A stretch of DNA of 64,000 nt from Candidatus Saccharimonadota bacterium (lineage in GTDB: Bacteria > Patescibacteriota > Saccharimonadia > Saccharimonadales > UBA4665), in contig DAHXLX010000004.1 of assembly GCA_027365775.1 (NCBI GenBank), positions 1 to 64,000 on the forward strand, written 5' to 3'. The notes beneath the pieces were generated by a model. The model had not been told where the DNA came from, did no database searches, and saw only the letters and a program-made list of their open reading frames with translations. Shown here in pieces: positions 8,573 to 16,187 of this stretch; within the stretch, counting starts at the first letter, position 1, and each line of letters begins with the position of its first letter. A program made the translations under genes and the position numbers.

Positions 8573-9238
8573 ATGAGTAAAGTAGTGCCGACCAAACCTG
8601 TTTTGTTTATGCTCTATGGACTGCCCGGGTCGGGTAAGAGTTATGTTGCCAGACAGCTATCAAACCACTTGCGTGCGGCGCACGTCCATGGTGATAGAAT
8701 CAAAAGCGAGTTGTTCGAAAACCCTCGTTTTGACCGGCAGGAAAATGCAGTTGTCTCCCAGTTAATGGATTACATGACCGAAGAGTTCTTAAATTCCGGC
8801 ATTAGTGTTATCTATGATACAAATGTTTTGCGGGCCGCCCAAAGGCACATGATGCGTGAAGCAGCTAGGAAAGCTCACGCCCAGCCACTGGTCATATGGA
8901 TCCAAATTGATGTCGAATCAGCATTTGTCCGTACCCAGCAGCGTGATCGGCGTAAGACCGATGACCGCTACTCGCCGTCACTGGATCGCAGTACCTTCGA
9001 CAATATTGCCGCTCATATGCAAAACCCGACAACCGCCGAAGACTATGTCGTTATTAGCGGTAAACACGTTTTCAATACCCAGCTCAGTGCCATCATGAAG
9101 AAACTCCATGACATGAATGTAATTCACATCGACGACGTAAGTTCCGGGGTAGCTAAGCCAGGGTTAATTAATCTTATTCCCGACCCGACCGCCGGCAGAG
9201 TGGACTTGAACCGGCGGCGCAATATAATCATTCGATAG
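8573..9238 (+). CDS. AAA_33-type P-loop kinase/ATPase
   Basis: A 221-residue protein. Walker A is LYGLPGSGKSYVA near residues 15-25, with HGDRIKSELF following as in gluconate-kinase/zeta-toxin-like P-loop kinases. VIYDTNVL lies near residue 80, and an arginine-rich lid (RTQQRDRRKTDDRY) lies around 120-135. These features match the AAA_33 group of small-molecule or tRNA-ligase-type kinases. The substrate is unknown. No antitoxin gene is adjacent, which argues against a zeta toxin. The C-terminal 40 residues are basic (LNRRRNIIIR). Confidence 0.75.
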   Translation: MSKVVPTKPVLFMLYGLPGSGKSYVARQLSNHLRAAHVHGDRIKSELFENPRFDRQENAVVSQLMDYMTEEFLNSGISVIYDTNVLRAAQRHMMREAARKAHAQPLVIWIQIDVESAFVRTQQRDRRKTDDRYSPSLDRSTFDNIAAHMQNPTTAEDYVVISGKHVFNTQLSAIMKKLHDMNVIHIDDVSSGVAKPGLINLIPDPTAGRVDLNRRRNIIIR

Positions 9239-9267
9239 GTATCACCAAACCACAACATGAAATAAAA

Positions 9268-9972
9268 ATGATAGCTAAAAAATTTGAATTGGCGAACGTC
9301 GGAAGCGTTATGATCATCAAACGACAATCCAGCCGGCACCTGAAACTCAGCATATCGCCCCAAGGCGAAGTCAGAGTATCGATACCTAAATGGGTACCCT
9401 ATCAAGTCGGTTTGGATTTTGCAAATTCTAAACGTTTATGGATAGAACAGAAACGACCGAAATTGACCCCGTTAATCGACAATCAGCCGGTCGGACGAGC
9501 TCATCGGTTAAAGTTTCACCAGGATCACAACGAACAACGGATTAAAACACGTATCAACGGTAACAATATAACTATTACTTTTCCCGACCGGCTGAATTAT
9601 GATCACCCATCGGTACAATGGGCCGCCAGACTAGCCGCCGTTAGAGCCCTGCGCCGACAAGCGGTTAGCTTGCTGCCACAGCGCCTGGACGCCCTATCAA
9701 ACGCTCACTCGCTCACTTATACAGATGTACAAGTTAAACGTATGTCCAGCCGCTGGGGAAGTTGCGACCAGGAAAAACGGATTGTTTTAAACCTATATCT
9801 CATTCAGCTGCCCTGGGAACTGATCGATTACGTAATTCTACACGAATTAACCCACACCCTGCACTTAAATCACGGTGCAGCTTTCTGGGCAAGCTTAGAA
9901 ACCTTTTTACCCCAAGCAAAACAACAAAAAAAGATTATCAGTCAATACCGGCCGGGCATTTTAACCGTGTAA
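9268..9972 (+). CDS. YgjP-like (DUF45/M48-type) zinc metallopeptidase
   Basis: A 234-residue protein with a beta-rich N-terminal half and a C-terminal metalloprotease domain. The SSRWGSC block precedes VILHELTH (HExxH zinc motif) and LNHGAAFW, the classic YgjP/DUF45 pattern in which the third histidine completes the zinc site. There is no signal peptide, so it is likely cytoplasmic. The target is unknown. It lies 30 bases after the P-loop kinase gene. Confidence 0.85.
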   Translation: MIAKKFELANVGSVMIIKRQSSRHLKLSISPQGEVRVSIPKWVPYQVGLDFANSKRLWIEQKRPKLTPLIDNQPVGRAHRLKFHQDHNEQRIKTRINGNNITITFPDRLNYDHPSVQWAARLAAVRALRRQAVSLLPQRLDALSNAHSLTYTDVQVKRMSSRWGSCDQEKRIVLNLYLIQLPWELIDYVILHELTHTLHLNHGAAFWASLETFLPQAKQQKKIISQYRPGILTV

Positions 9973-10024
9973 TCTATCATATCTTGTTAGAACCAGTTAA
10001 TATAAATAGTGAGTCTTTAAAACC

Positions 10025-11173
10025 ATGAAAAATGAAAAAACCGTCACCATGCCAAAAGCTAAATCTTTCGACAGCCTGGCCTACAGTCGACTGACCAGCC
10101 TAATCAACAGTATGGCCGATAGTGTAATCGCCGTCGATAAACATATAAATGTGGTGTTGTTCAACGGCGCAACGTTAAACATCTTGGATAGAAATAACAT
10201 TAGCGAAGGTGAATCGCTGGGTGAGCTATTTAAACCGCTAGACAAGAACAACCAACCGGTGGACATTGTTAAAATGGTCGAAGCAACCAAGCTACCGACG
10301 ACAAACCGAGATCTTAAAATAGCTTACAGCGACGGCAGTATGTCTAACCTGTACTTAAGTATCGCTCCGGTTCACCTCGGTTATGGCAAGAAAGCCCAAG
10401 AAGGTTTTGTGCTGTTAATGCGCGATATTACCAGTGAAAAATCACTGGAAGAAGAGAGAGATGAGTTTATAAGTGTAGTATCTCACGAGCTTCGCACGCC
10501 GATCACAATTGCCGAGGGAAACATCTCCAACGCCCAGCTGATAGTCCAAACCAGCAATAACACTAAACAAGTCATCCAGGCGCTAAAGGAAGCTCACAAT
10601 CAGGTGTTATATTTATCGGATATGATCAACGATCTAGCGACTTTAAGCCGGGCTGAGCGAGGAAAACTGACACTTGAAATCCAGCCGATCAACATTCATG
10701 ACCTGATCACTGAACTGGTCCATAATTATCAGTCGGAAGCCGACAATAAGAACTTAAAGTTAGTAACCGATTTGGATCCGAATTTAGGTCTGCTCAATTC
10801 ATCCAAGCTGTACATTAGAGAAATAATGCAAAATTTTATTACTAATGCTCTTAAGTACACCCAAAGAGGCCATATAACTATCGCCGCCAAACAACAACCC
10901 TCCGGGGTTGAAATTAGCGTGAGCGATACCGGCATCGGTATCAGCAAGTCTGACCAAGAACGGATATTCGATAAATTCTTCCGTTCCGGGGACTATCGTA
11001 CCAGGCAGACCAACGGTACTGGCCTGGGGCTCTACGTTACGATGAAGCTGGCTCGTCTGACCAATTCGTCAATTTCATTTAAAAGTGAACTCAACAAAGG
11101 TTCGACGTTTACGATCTATGCACCAAACTTAAAAGCCGCTATCAAAAATTCTACGTCACCTCAGCATGCATGA
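10025..11173 (+). CDS. Soluble PAS-domain sensor histidine kinase
   Basis: A 382-residue protein. A PAS domain spans about residues 20-135 and ends in the typical LLMRDITSEKSLEEERDEF linker. A HisKA dimerisation domain follows, with phospho-acceptor His154 in SHELRTPI. The HATPase_c domain has an N box (NFITNALKYT), G1 (SDTGIGI) and G2 (GTGLGLYV). There is no membrane helix, so it senses an intracellular signal. No response regulator is adjacent; the single-domain receiver at 44348 is a possible distant partner. Its 3' end overlaps the convergent GT2 gene by 23 bp. Confidence 0.9.
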   Translation: MKNEKTVTMPKAKSFDSLAYSRLTSLINSMADSVIAVDKHINVVLFNGATLNILDRNNISEGESLGELFKPLDKNNQPVDIVKMVEATKLPTTNRDLKIAYSDGSMSNLYLSIAPVHLGYGKKAQEGFVLLMRDITSEKSLEEERDEFISVVSHELRTPITIAEGNISNAQLIVQTSNNTKQVIQALKEAHNQVLYLSDMINDLATLSRAERGKLTLEIQPINIHDLITELVHNYQSEADNKNLKLVTDLDPNLGLLNSSKLYIREIMQNFITNALKYTQRGHITIAAKQQPSGVEISVSDTGIGISKSDQERIFDKFFRSGDYRTRQTNGTGLGLYVTMKLARLTNSSISFKSELNKGSTFTIYAPNLKAAIKNSTSPQHA

Positions 11174-12641
11174 CCGGCGGCGCCACGCTTCGACCCTTCC
11201 ACAGGACCGTACCAAATTCATATCGGTACATTGAAACATGAAGCAGGTACAGATCAAACAGACAAGCCAAAGGCCATACCAGATAACCGCCGATTGTTTG
11301 CTTTCGGTACGTAACAGCCGAAACCATGCCGAAGGTTATCGTTAATAATAAAGTGGCAATACCGGCTATAACAACTACTATCCAAGATCCAGCGACCAAC
11401 GCACCGACAAACATGCAGAACGATCCGAGAACAGCGCCGATTTCGAACATACTAACTAATGCAACTAGTTCCGGCTGACGGTGTAACTGTGGATAGCGCA
11501 ATCTGATTGCTGTTTCCAGCTGATCGGAGTATTTCTTCTCGCTGTTGATTCCATCATATTGGAAGAAGCTGTAGCCATCGTGAATGGCTGCGTTTCGGGC
11601 AAAATAACTTTCACAAACAATCCGACGGCTAACTGCTTTGAATCCACCACTACTGATCAGGAAGCTGCGTTTAGCAAGCCAACAGGTGCTGAGCACCGGA
11701 GGACGCCTAAACAGTTTTCTAGGCAGACAGATTTCCCAGCAATATCTGAGCGGCTGAACCAGTTTGTTTAATATACCTGCAGACATGATGTTTTGAGGTA
11801 ATATCGAAGCGACGGTTTTATTCCTCGATACCAGCGAAGACACCAAGAATCTAAGCGATCCTTTTGAGAACCTGGTATCGGCACCGCAGAATAACACAAC
11901 ATCACCGTTAGCCGCCTCTAATAGCTGCTGATATGCCCAGTTTTTAGCCAACCAGCCCTTTTCAACCGGTCGACCGGCGACAAAAACTACTCCGTCGTGC
12001 GCGAACGAACGAATTATTTCCGGTGTTCGTTTGATAGTAGACTGGTCGTCTAGCACCAAAATTTCCAGTTTCGGATAATCGCATTGCAGCAATGAAAGCA
12101 AACATTCATACAAGTCATCGGTTTCGTTTCTGGCCGGAATGGCAACCGATAGTGTCGGTGCGGTCGAATCGAGCAACTTGGTATTAAGATGAATCCGATG
12201 AGTAACTCGTTTATGCCTGATTGTCGACGCCAACAATACGGTTGCCGCAAATACATCAACAACCGACAGTATTATCCATCTCAACTGGTATAAACCGGAT
12301 ATATTGGTCAGCAGCACACCGATTACAGTTACCAGTAACTGCAGCAGCCATAGACGAAGCGCCGTAATTCGCGTGACTCGCTGCAGATGATCAGTCTGTA
12401 TCCGACTGTATGCAATCCGGCAGAGATTGAACAGCTGATATAAAGACAGTACCGCCATCGCTAAGGCCCACAACCGATTAGCGGCATATAAGATTAACGT
12501 CAGCGACGATAAAAGAGTCGCCACAAACAACAGATCGGCACTCAGACGTCGGCTATTCCAGGCACGAGTGTTTATAATAGCTATCTGTATCAAGCCGCAA
12601 ATCAGCAGCACGGCGATAGAGTCATTCATCCTCGGATTCAT
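11151..12641 (-). CDS. Membrane-bound family 2 glycosyltransferase
   Basis: A 496-residue protein with several N-terminal membrane helices (roughly residues 5-140). A GT2 domain then starts at TLSVAIPARNETDDLYECLLSLL with LEILVLDDQST, and GADTRF is the likely DxD-type motif. More helices lie at the C-terminus (about 390-470). It resembles processive or lipid-linked sugar transferases acting at the cytoplasmic membrane. The product is unknown. It stands alone on the minus strand between the histidine kinase and secE. Confidence 0.8.
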   Translation of the reverse strand: MNPRMNDSIAVLLICGLIQIAIINTRAWNSRRLSADLLFVATLLSSLTLILYAANRLWALAMAVLSLYQLFNLCRIAYSRIQTDHLQRVTRITALRLWLLQLLVTVIGVLLTNISGLYQLRWIILSVVDVFAATVLLASTIRHKRVTHRIHLNTKLLDSTAPTLSVAIPARNETDDLYECLLSLLQCDYPKLEILVLDDQSTIKRTPEIIRSFAHDGVVFVAGRPVEKGWLAKNWAYQQLLEAANGDVVLFCGADTRFSKGSLRFLVSSLVSRNKTVASILPQNIMSAGILNKLVQPLRYCWEICLPRKLFRRPPVLSTCWLAKRSFLISSGGFKAVSRRIVCESYFARNAAIHDGYSFFQYDGINSEKKYSDQLETAIRLRYPQLHRQPELVALVSMFEIGAVLGSFCMFVGALVAGSWIVVVIAGIATLLLTITFGMVSAVTYRKQTIGGYLVWPLACLFDLYLLHVSMYRYEFGTVLWKGRSVAPPVMHAEVT

Positions 12642-12702
12642 TCTAGCAGAAGTGCAGGCTCTAGACTTAAGTAAACATCTTTGCTAAACTTGACTTGATC
12701 AG

Positions 12703-12732
12703 GCCTACAATATAACTATTGGTAGGCTTTTT
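12703..12732 (+). terminator. Rho-independent-type hairpin in the secE leader
   Basis: GCCTAC (12703-12708) pairs with GTAGGC (12722-12727). AATA/TATT extends the stem past a one-base bulge, and TTTTT follows. No plus-strand gene lies immediately upstream, so it may be an attenuator in the secE-nusG leader rather than an ordinary terminator. Confidence 0.5.
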
Positions 12733-12764
12733 AAGTTTAAACAAGAGGATGACACAGACTGGAT

Positions 12765-13178
12765 ATGGCCGACAAACTTAAGCCTAAACGTCGATTACGG
12801 CAACCGAAAACAGTAAGGGAACGTGCAGCCAGTAAAACACCACCAAAGCCGAAACGCTCGGGACGCATAAGGAAAGTGATTGCTTGGCCGTTTAAAAAGA
12901 TTGCCTGGCCATTCATGAGGCTAGGCAAGTTTATGTCCAAGTTTAAGCTGTTTCGGTTCATCGGACGGATCTTTAAGTATCTTGGCAAGATTCTGCTGAT
13001 CAATTATATCATCAGCAGCTGGCGGGAACTGAAGCTGGTTAGCTGGCCTAACCGCCGCGAAACCCGCCGTCTGACATTTGCCGTTTTAGCCTTCGCGGTG
13101 GTTTTTGGGGCAGTGATTGCCAGTTTGGATTTCGGGCTAGGTCGTTTGTTTAAGCTAATTTTACTCAGCAAAAAATAG
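12765..13178 (+). CDS. secE: Preprotein translocase subunit SecE with basic N-terminal extension
   Basis: A 137-residue protein. The C-terminal 60 residues hold the SecE core: an amphipathic helix with SWRELKLVSWPNRRET, then one membrane helix (TFAVLAFAVVFGAVIASL). SecE clamps SecY in the translocon. The first 75 residues are a lysine/arginine/proline-rich extension absent from short SecE proteins. The gene is 9 bases upstream of nusG, the standard secE-nusG pairing, and heads the ribosomal-stalk region. Confidence 0.9.
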   Translation: MADKLKPKRRLRQPKTVRERAASKTPPKPKRSGRIRKVIAWPFKKIAWPFMRLGKFMSKFKLFRFIGRIFKYLGKILLINYIISSWRELKLVSWPNRRETRRLTFAVLAFAVVFGAVIASLDFGLGRLFKLILLSKK

Positions 13179-13187
13179 GAGATATTT

Positions 13188-13742
13188 ATGGCAGCTACAA
13201 CCAATAAGCGGTACGACACCAGCAAGCGCTGGTATGCAATACATACCTACAGCGGCTATGAGGAAAAAGTAGCCGAAAGCATCCGCCAGCGGGCCGAAAG
13301 CCTGGACATGGGCGACAAGATATTCGAGGTGCTGGTACCCAAAGAAAAGATGATTGAAATTAAGAACGGCAAACGCCGTATCGTCGAAAAGCGGATATTC
13401 CAAGGTTATGTTTTAGTTCAAATGAAGCTGAGCGAAGATGCCTGGTATATCGTCCGCAACACCCCGAGTGTAACCGGCTTCGTCGGCAGCGGTACCGATC
13501 CAACACCAATCGAAGGTGATGAGATCGAAAAAATCCAAAAACGAATGGGTCTGGAGCAACCGAAGCATAAGATTGATTTTAATATCGGCGAAGTGGTCAA
13601 TATCATTGACGGGCCGTTCAAAGGTTTTGACGGCAGCATAAACGAAATAGATGCACAGAAGGGAAAACTGAAAGTACTGGTTAACATGTTCGGGCGTGAA
13701 ACACCCGTCGAGCTAGACAGTTTGCAGGTAAAACGGGTTTAG
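13188..13742 (+). CDS. nusG: Transcription termination/antitermination factor NusG
   Basis: A 184-residue protein. The NGN domain begins KRWYAIHTYSGYEEKVAESI and includes the FQGYVLVQMKL and GFVG segments. The KOW domain contains VNIIDGPFKGFDGSINEID. NusG binds RNA polymerase, reduces pausing and couples it to Rho or the ribosome. It lies in the expected secE-nusG-rplK-rplA order, with a GGAGATATTT ribosome site before the ATG. Confidence 0.97.
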   Translation: MAATTNKRYDTSKRWYAIHTYSGYEEKVAESIRQRAESLDMGDKIFEVLVPKEKMIEIKNGKRRIVEKRIFQGYVLVQMKLSEDAWYIVRNTPSVTGFVGSGTDPTPIEGDEIEKIQKRMGLEQPKHKIDFNIGEVVNIIDGPFKGFDGSINEIDAQKGKLKVLVNMFGRETPVELDSLQVKRV

Positions 13743-13890
13743 CCGATTAATCCCGTAACTATTGCTATTAACACCTTAGTTTGTTAATATATCAAGCTGT
13801 TACGCATATTACCCGGACAAAAACGGACAAAGCCCAATTCAAGGGCAGCTTCAACCGTTAAACAGTATCCGGTTATCAGGAGAAAATCAA

Positions 13891-14322
13891 ATGGCAGACA
13901 AAGCCGTTAGGGCTAATTTGAAAATGAAGTTAAGGGCCGGCCAGGCTAGCCCGGCGCCACCAGTGGGCAGTACCCTGGGACAATATGGCGTCAATATGAT
14001 GGATTTTATCAATCCATTTAACGAACAGACCAAAGACATGCAGGGCAGTGAACTGACGGTTCATATCGTTATATTTGAAGACCGGACAATGAATTTTTGG
14101 GTTGTTGGCACCCCAACCGATGATCGGATCAGATCAGCTCTTAAGATAGATAAGGGATCAGGTCGCCCGAATAGTGAAAAAATCAGCAAGAAACTATCGC
14201 AAGCCGATTTAACAAAGATCGCCGAAGATAAAGCCAGAGACATGAACACTCAGGATATTGAGTCGGTCAAAAAAATGGTTGCCGGCACGGCGAGAAGCAT
14301 GGGTGTTGAAGTCGAAAAATAG
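13891..14322 (+). CDS. rplK: 50S ribosomal protein L11
   Basis: A 143-residue protein with the N-terminal L11 signature LRAGQASPAPPVGSTLGQYGVNMMDF and a C-terminal rRNA-binding domain ending in DIESVKKMVAGTARSMGVEV. L11 forms the stalk base with L10 and L7/L12 on the GTPase centre. Good ribosome site AGGAGAAAA before the ATG. The 148-base gap after nusG has room for its own promoter. Confidence 0.97.
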   Translation: MADKAVRANLKMKLRAGQASPAPPVGSTLGQYGVNMMDFINPFNEQTKDMQGSELTVHIVIFEDRTMNFWVVGTPTDDRIRSALKIDKGSGRPNSEKISKKLSQADLTKIAEDKARDMNTQDIESVKKMVAGTARSMGVEVEK

Positions 14323-14336
14323 GACATAATTAATCA

Positions 14337-14368
14337 TGTGGGAGGCTGATTAGGCCGCTAAGACCACA
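14337..14368 (+). promoter_or_regulatory. Candidate L1-binding autoregulatory element between rplK and rplA
   Basis: TGTGG (14337-14341) pairs with CCACA (14364-14368) and encloses GAGGC and CTAAGA. The GTGGGAGGC ... ACCAC pattern mimics the L1-binding helix region of 23S rRNA, and L1 is known to repress its own mRNA through such mimics. The rplA ribosome site (AAGGAG) follows directly. Confidence 0.6.
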
Positions 14369-14385
14369 GAACTTAAGGAGTTGAC

Positions 14386-15369
14386 ATGGCAGAAGCCAAG
14401 AAAAGTAATATAAAGACCGGCAGCAAGAAGTCCGCGGCAGAAAAAAAGTCGCCTGTTAGTGAAGTTAAAAGCAATCGGACTCATGCCAAGTCAGACACAT
14501 TAGTTAAAGACAAGCTTCAGTCGGAGCCTAAACCAGTTAAAACAATTAAACCGGCCGCCAAAGCGGGTAAGCGAAGCGAAAAATCACTCAAGGCAGCCGA
14601 AGCCAAGCTGGTAAAAGAAGAACGCAAGCTGGTAAAAGAAGATGATCGGCCGCAAGCAAAGCCGGCTGCCAAACCGACGCGATCAAAGCTGGAACGTCGT
14701 TCTAAAGCATACAGGAGCAGCTACTCTCAAATCGACAAAAGCAAGCGATATAGCTTCGAAGAGGCAACCGAGTTAATTGGCAAAACCAGCCCAGTTAAGT
14801 TCGATGCCACGGTTGAATTGCATGTTAGATTAGCCGTTGATCCGAAGCAGGCCGATCAGAATGTAAGAGACAATGTGTTATTGCCGGCTGGATCAGGTAA
14901 GACAATCCGCGTCGCCGCACTCGTTGGTGACGACATGGTTGATACCGCTAAAACTGCCGGCGCCGATTTAGTAGGCGAATCCGACATCATAAAAGAGTTG
15001 GAAGCCGGTAGCTTCAGCTTTGACGTATTAATTGCCACACCTTCTCAAATGCCAAAATTAGGCAAGTACGCAAGGTTGCTGGGCCCGCGCGGTTTGATGC
15101 CTAATCCGAAAAGCGGAACCGTAACTAATGACGTCATTAAAGCGATCAGCGAATCCAAAGCCGGTAAGGTCGAATACCGGGTTGACAGCAGCGGCATCAT
15201 CCATATAGGCATTGGTAAAATAAGCTTCAAACCATCCCGACTGTTAACAAATCTGCAAGCGGTTATGACCAGTATTAACAATAACAAACCGGCAAGTATC
15301 AAAGGGTCGTACGTTATCGGTGCCCATCTGGCAACCACCATGGGGCCGTCCATCAGATTGAGCATTTAG
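14386..15369 (+). CDS. rplA: 50S ribosomal protein L1 with a ~100-residue N-terminal extension
   Basis: A 327-residue protein. The core L1 fold begins near residue 105 ([16 protein letters not shown]) and shows [29 protein letters not shown] and the [13 protein letters not shown] segments. L1 forms the mobile stalk by the E site and releases deacylated tRNA. Typical L1 is about 230 residues. The extra N-terminal part is Lys/Ala/Glu-rich and low in complexity, with two near-identical 17-base repeats around 14598-14640 encoding KLVKEE and KLVKED. Strong ribosome site AAGGAG at 14375-14380. Confidence 0.95.
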   Translation: MAEAKKSNIKTGSKKSAAEKKSPVSEVKSNRTHAKSDTLVKDKLQSEPKPVKTIKPAAKAGKRSEKSLKAAEAKLVKEERKLVKEDDRPQAKPAAKPTRSKLERRSKAYRSSYSQIDKSKRYSFEEATELIGKTSPVKFDATVELHVRLAVDPKQADQNVRDNVLLPAGSGKTIRVAALVGDDMVDTAKTAGADLVGESDIIKELEAGSFSFDVLIATPSQMPKLGKYARLLGPRGLMPNPKSGTVTNDVIKAISESKAGKVEYRVDSSGIIHIGIGKISFKPSRLLTNLQAVMTSINNNKPASIKGSYVIGAHLATTMGPSIRLSI

Positions 15370-15473
15370 GAAAAAGTATCTGTCCAGGCTAATTGTCAGC
15401 AAGTAGTAGTTTTTACATTTGCTTAATCGACATTTAAATGCGTAAAATAGTTTTAACTAACTGAGGGGAACTC

Positions 15474-16187
15474 TTGTCGGTTTACAGCAATACACAAATA
15501 AAAGCGGCAATCGATGATGGACATATAATTTGCGTGCCGTATAATCCAAAACACATCGCACATGCCAGTCTCGACGTAACACTCGGCAGCTATTTTTATC
15601 GCATTGAGCGCATGAATGAAAGGACGATCTATAATCCTTTCGACAAAGAAGATGTCGAACGATATTTTGACGGCCCGTATAAAGCCACGGCCCATGGTGA
15701 CTGGTGCAAACAAAACGGCTTCCTGCCACTAGCCAACATCCCAATTGATCACCCGGTAATCAGTCTCAAGCCACGCGAACGGATATTGGCCCACACTCAC
15801 GAATTTTTCGGCATTAAACCGCCCGGCGCCTATGAATTAAAATCACGCTCAAGCTGGGGCAGAAACGGTATTGCAGTTTGCTTTGATGCCGGATGGGTAG
15901 ATCCGGGCTATATTAACCGGTTAACTCTGGAAATATATAATTTGAATGATCGCGAAACCGTATTATTACCGGTGGGCGAGAGAATAGCCCAGGCTGTATT
16001 TTTAGAAACCGGTCCGGTTGACGGCGATTATGGTAAAGGCCGGGATAACGGTTTCAGCGGTAAGTATCAGCAAGGTAGTGATCTGGAAACAATTATTAAA
16101 ATCTGGTCACCGGACATGATGCTGCCAAAAGCCTACAAAGATAACCGGACATTACCCTTACCGATCAGTGGTATGGCTTATGACTAG
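15474..16187 (+). CDS. dcd: dCTP deaminase/dUTPase family protein
   Basis: A 237-residue protein starting at TTG 15474, five bases after a GAGGGG ribosome site. It has the Dcd/Dut trimeric fold: SLDVTLGSYFYRI near residue 30, the active-site block YELKSRSSWGRNGI, then CFDAGWVDPGYINRLTLEIYN and LPVGERIAQAVF. The enzyme makes dUMP, or dUTP that is then split, the substrate for thymidylate synthesis. The next gene, overlapping by 8 bp, carries thymidylate kinase and ThyX. A 30-residue insertion (about 50-80) is longer than in short Dcd enzymes. Mono- or bifunctional activity cannot be told from sequence alone. Confidence 0.85.
   Translation: MSVYSNTQIKAAIDDGHIICVPYNPKHIAHASLDVTLGSYFYRIERMNERTIYNPFDKEDVERYFDGPYKATAHGDWCKQNGFLPLANIPIDHPVISLKPRERILAHTHEFFGIKPPGAYELKSRSSWGRNGIAVCFDAGWVDPGYINRLTLEIYNLNDRETVLLPVGERIAQAVFLETGPVDGDYGKGRDNGFSGKYQQGSDLETIIKIWSPDMMLPKAYKDNRTLPLPISGMAYD

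Noticed and set aside
8573-9238. Zeta-toxin of a toxin-antitoxin pair
   Set aside because: The P-loop kinase fold is shared, but no small antitoxin gene lies beside it.
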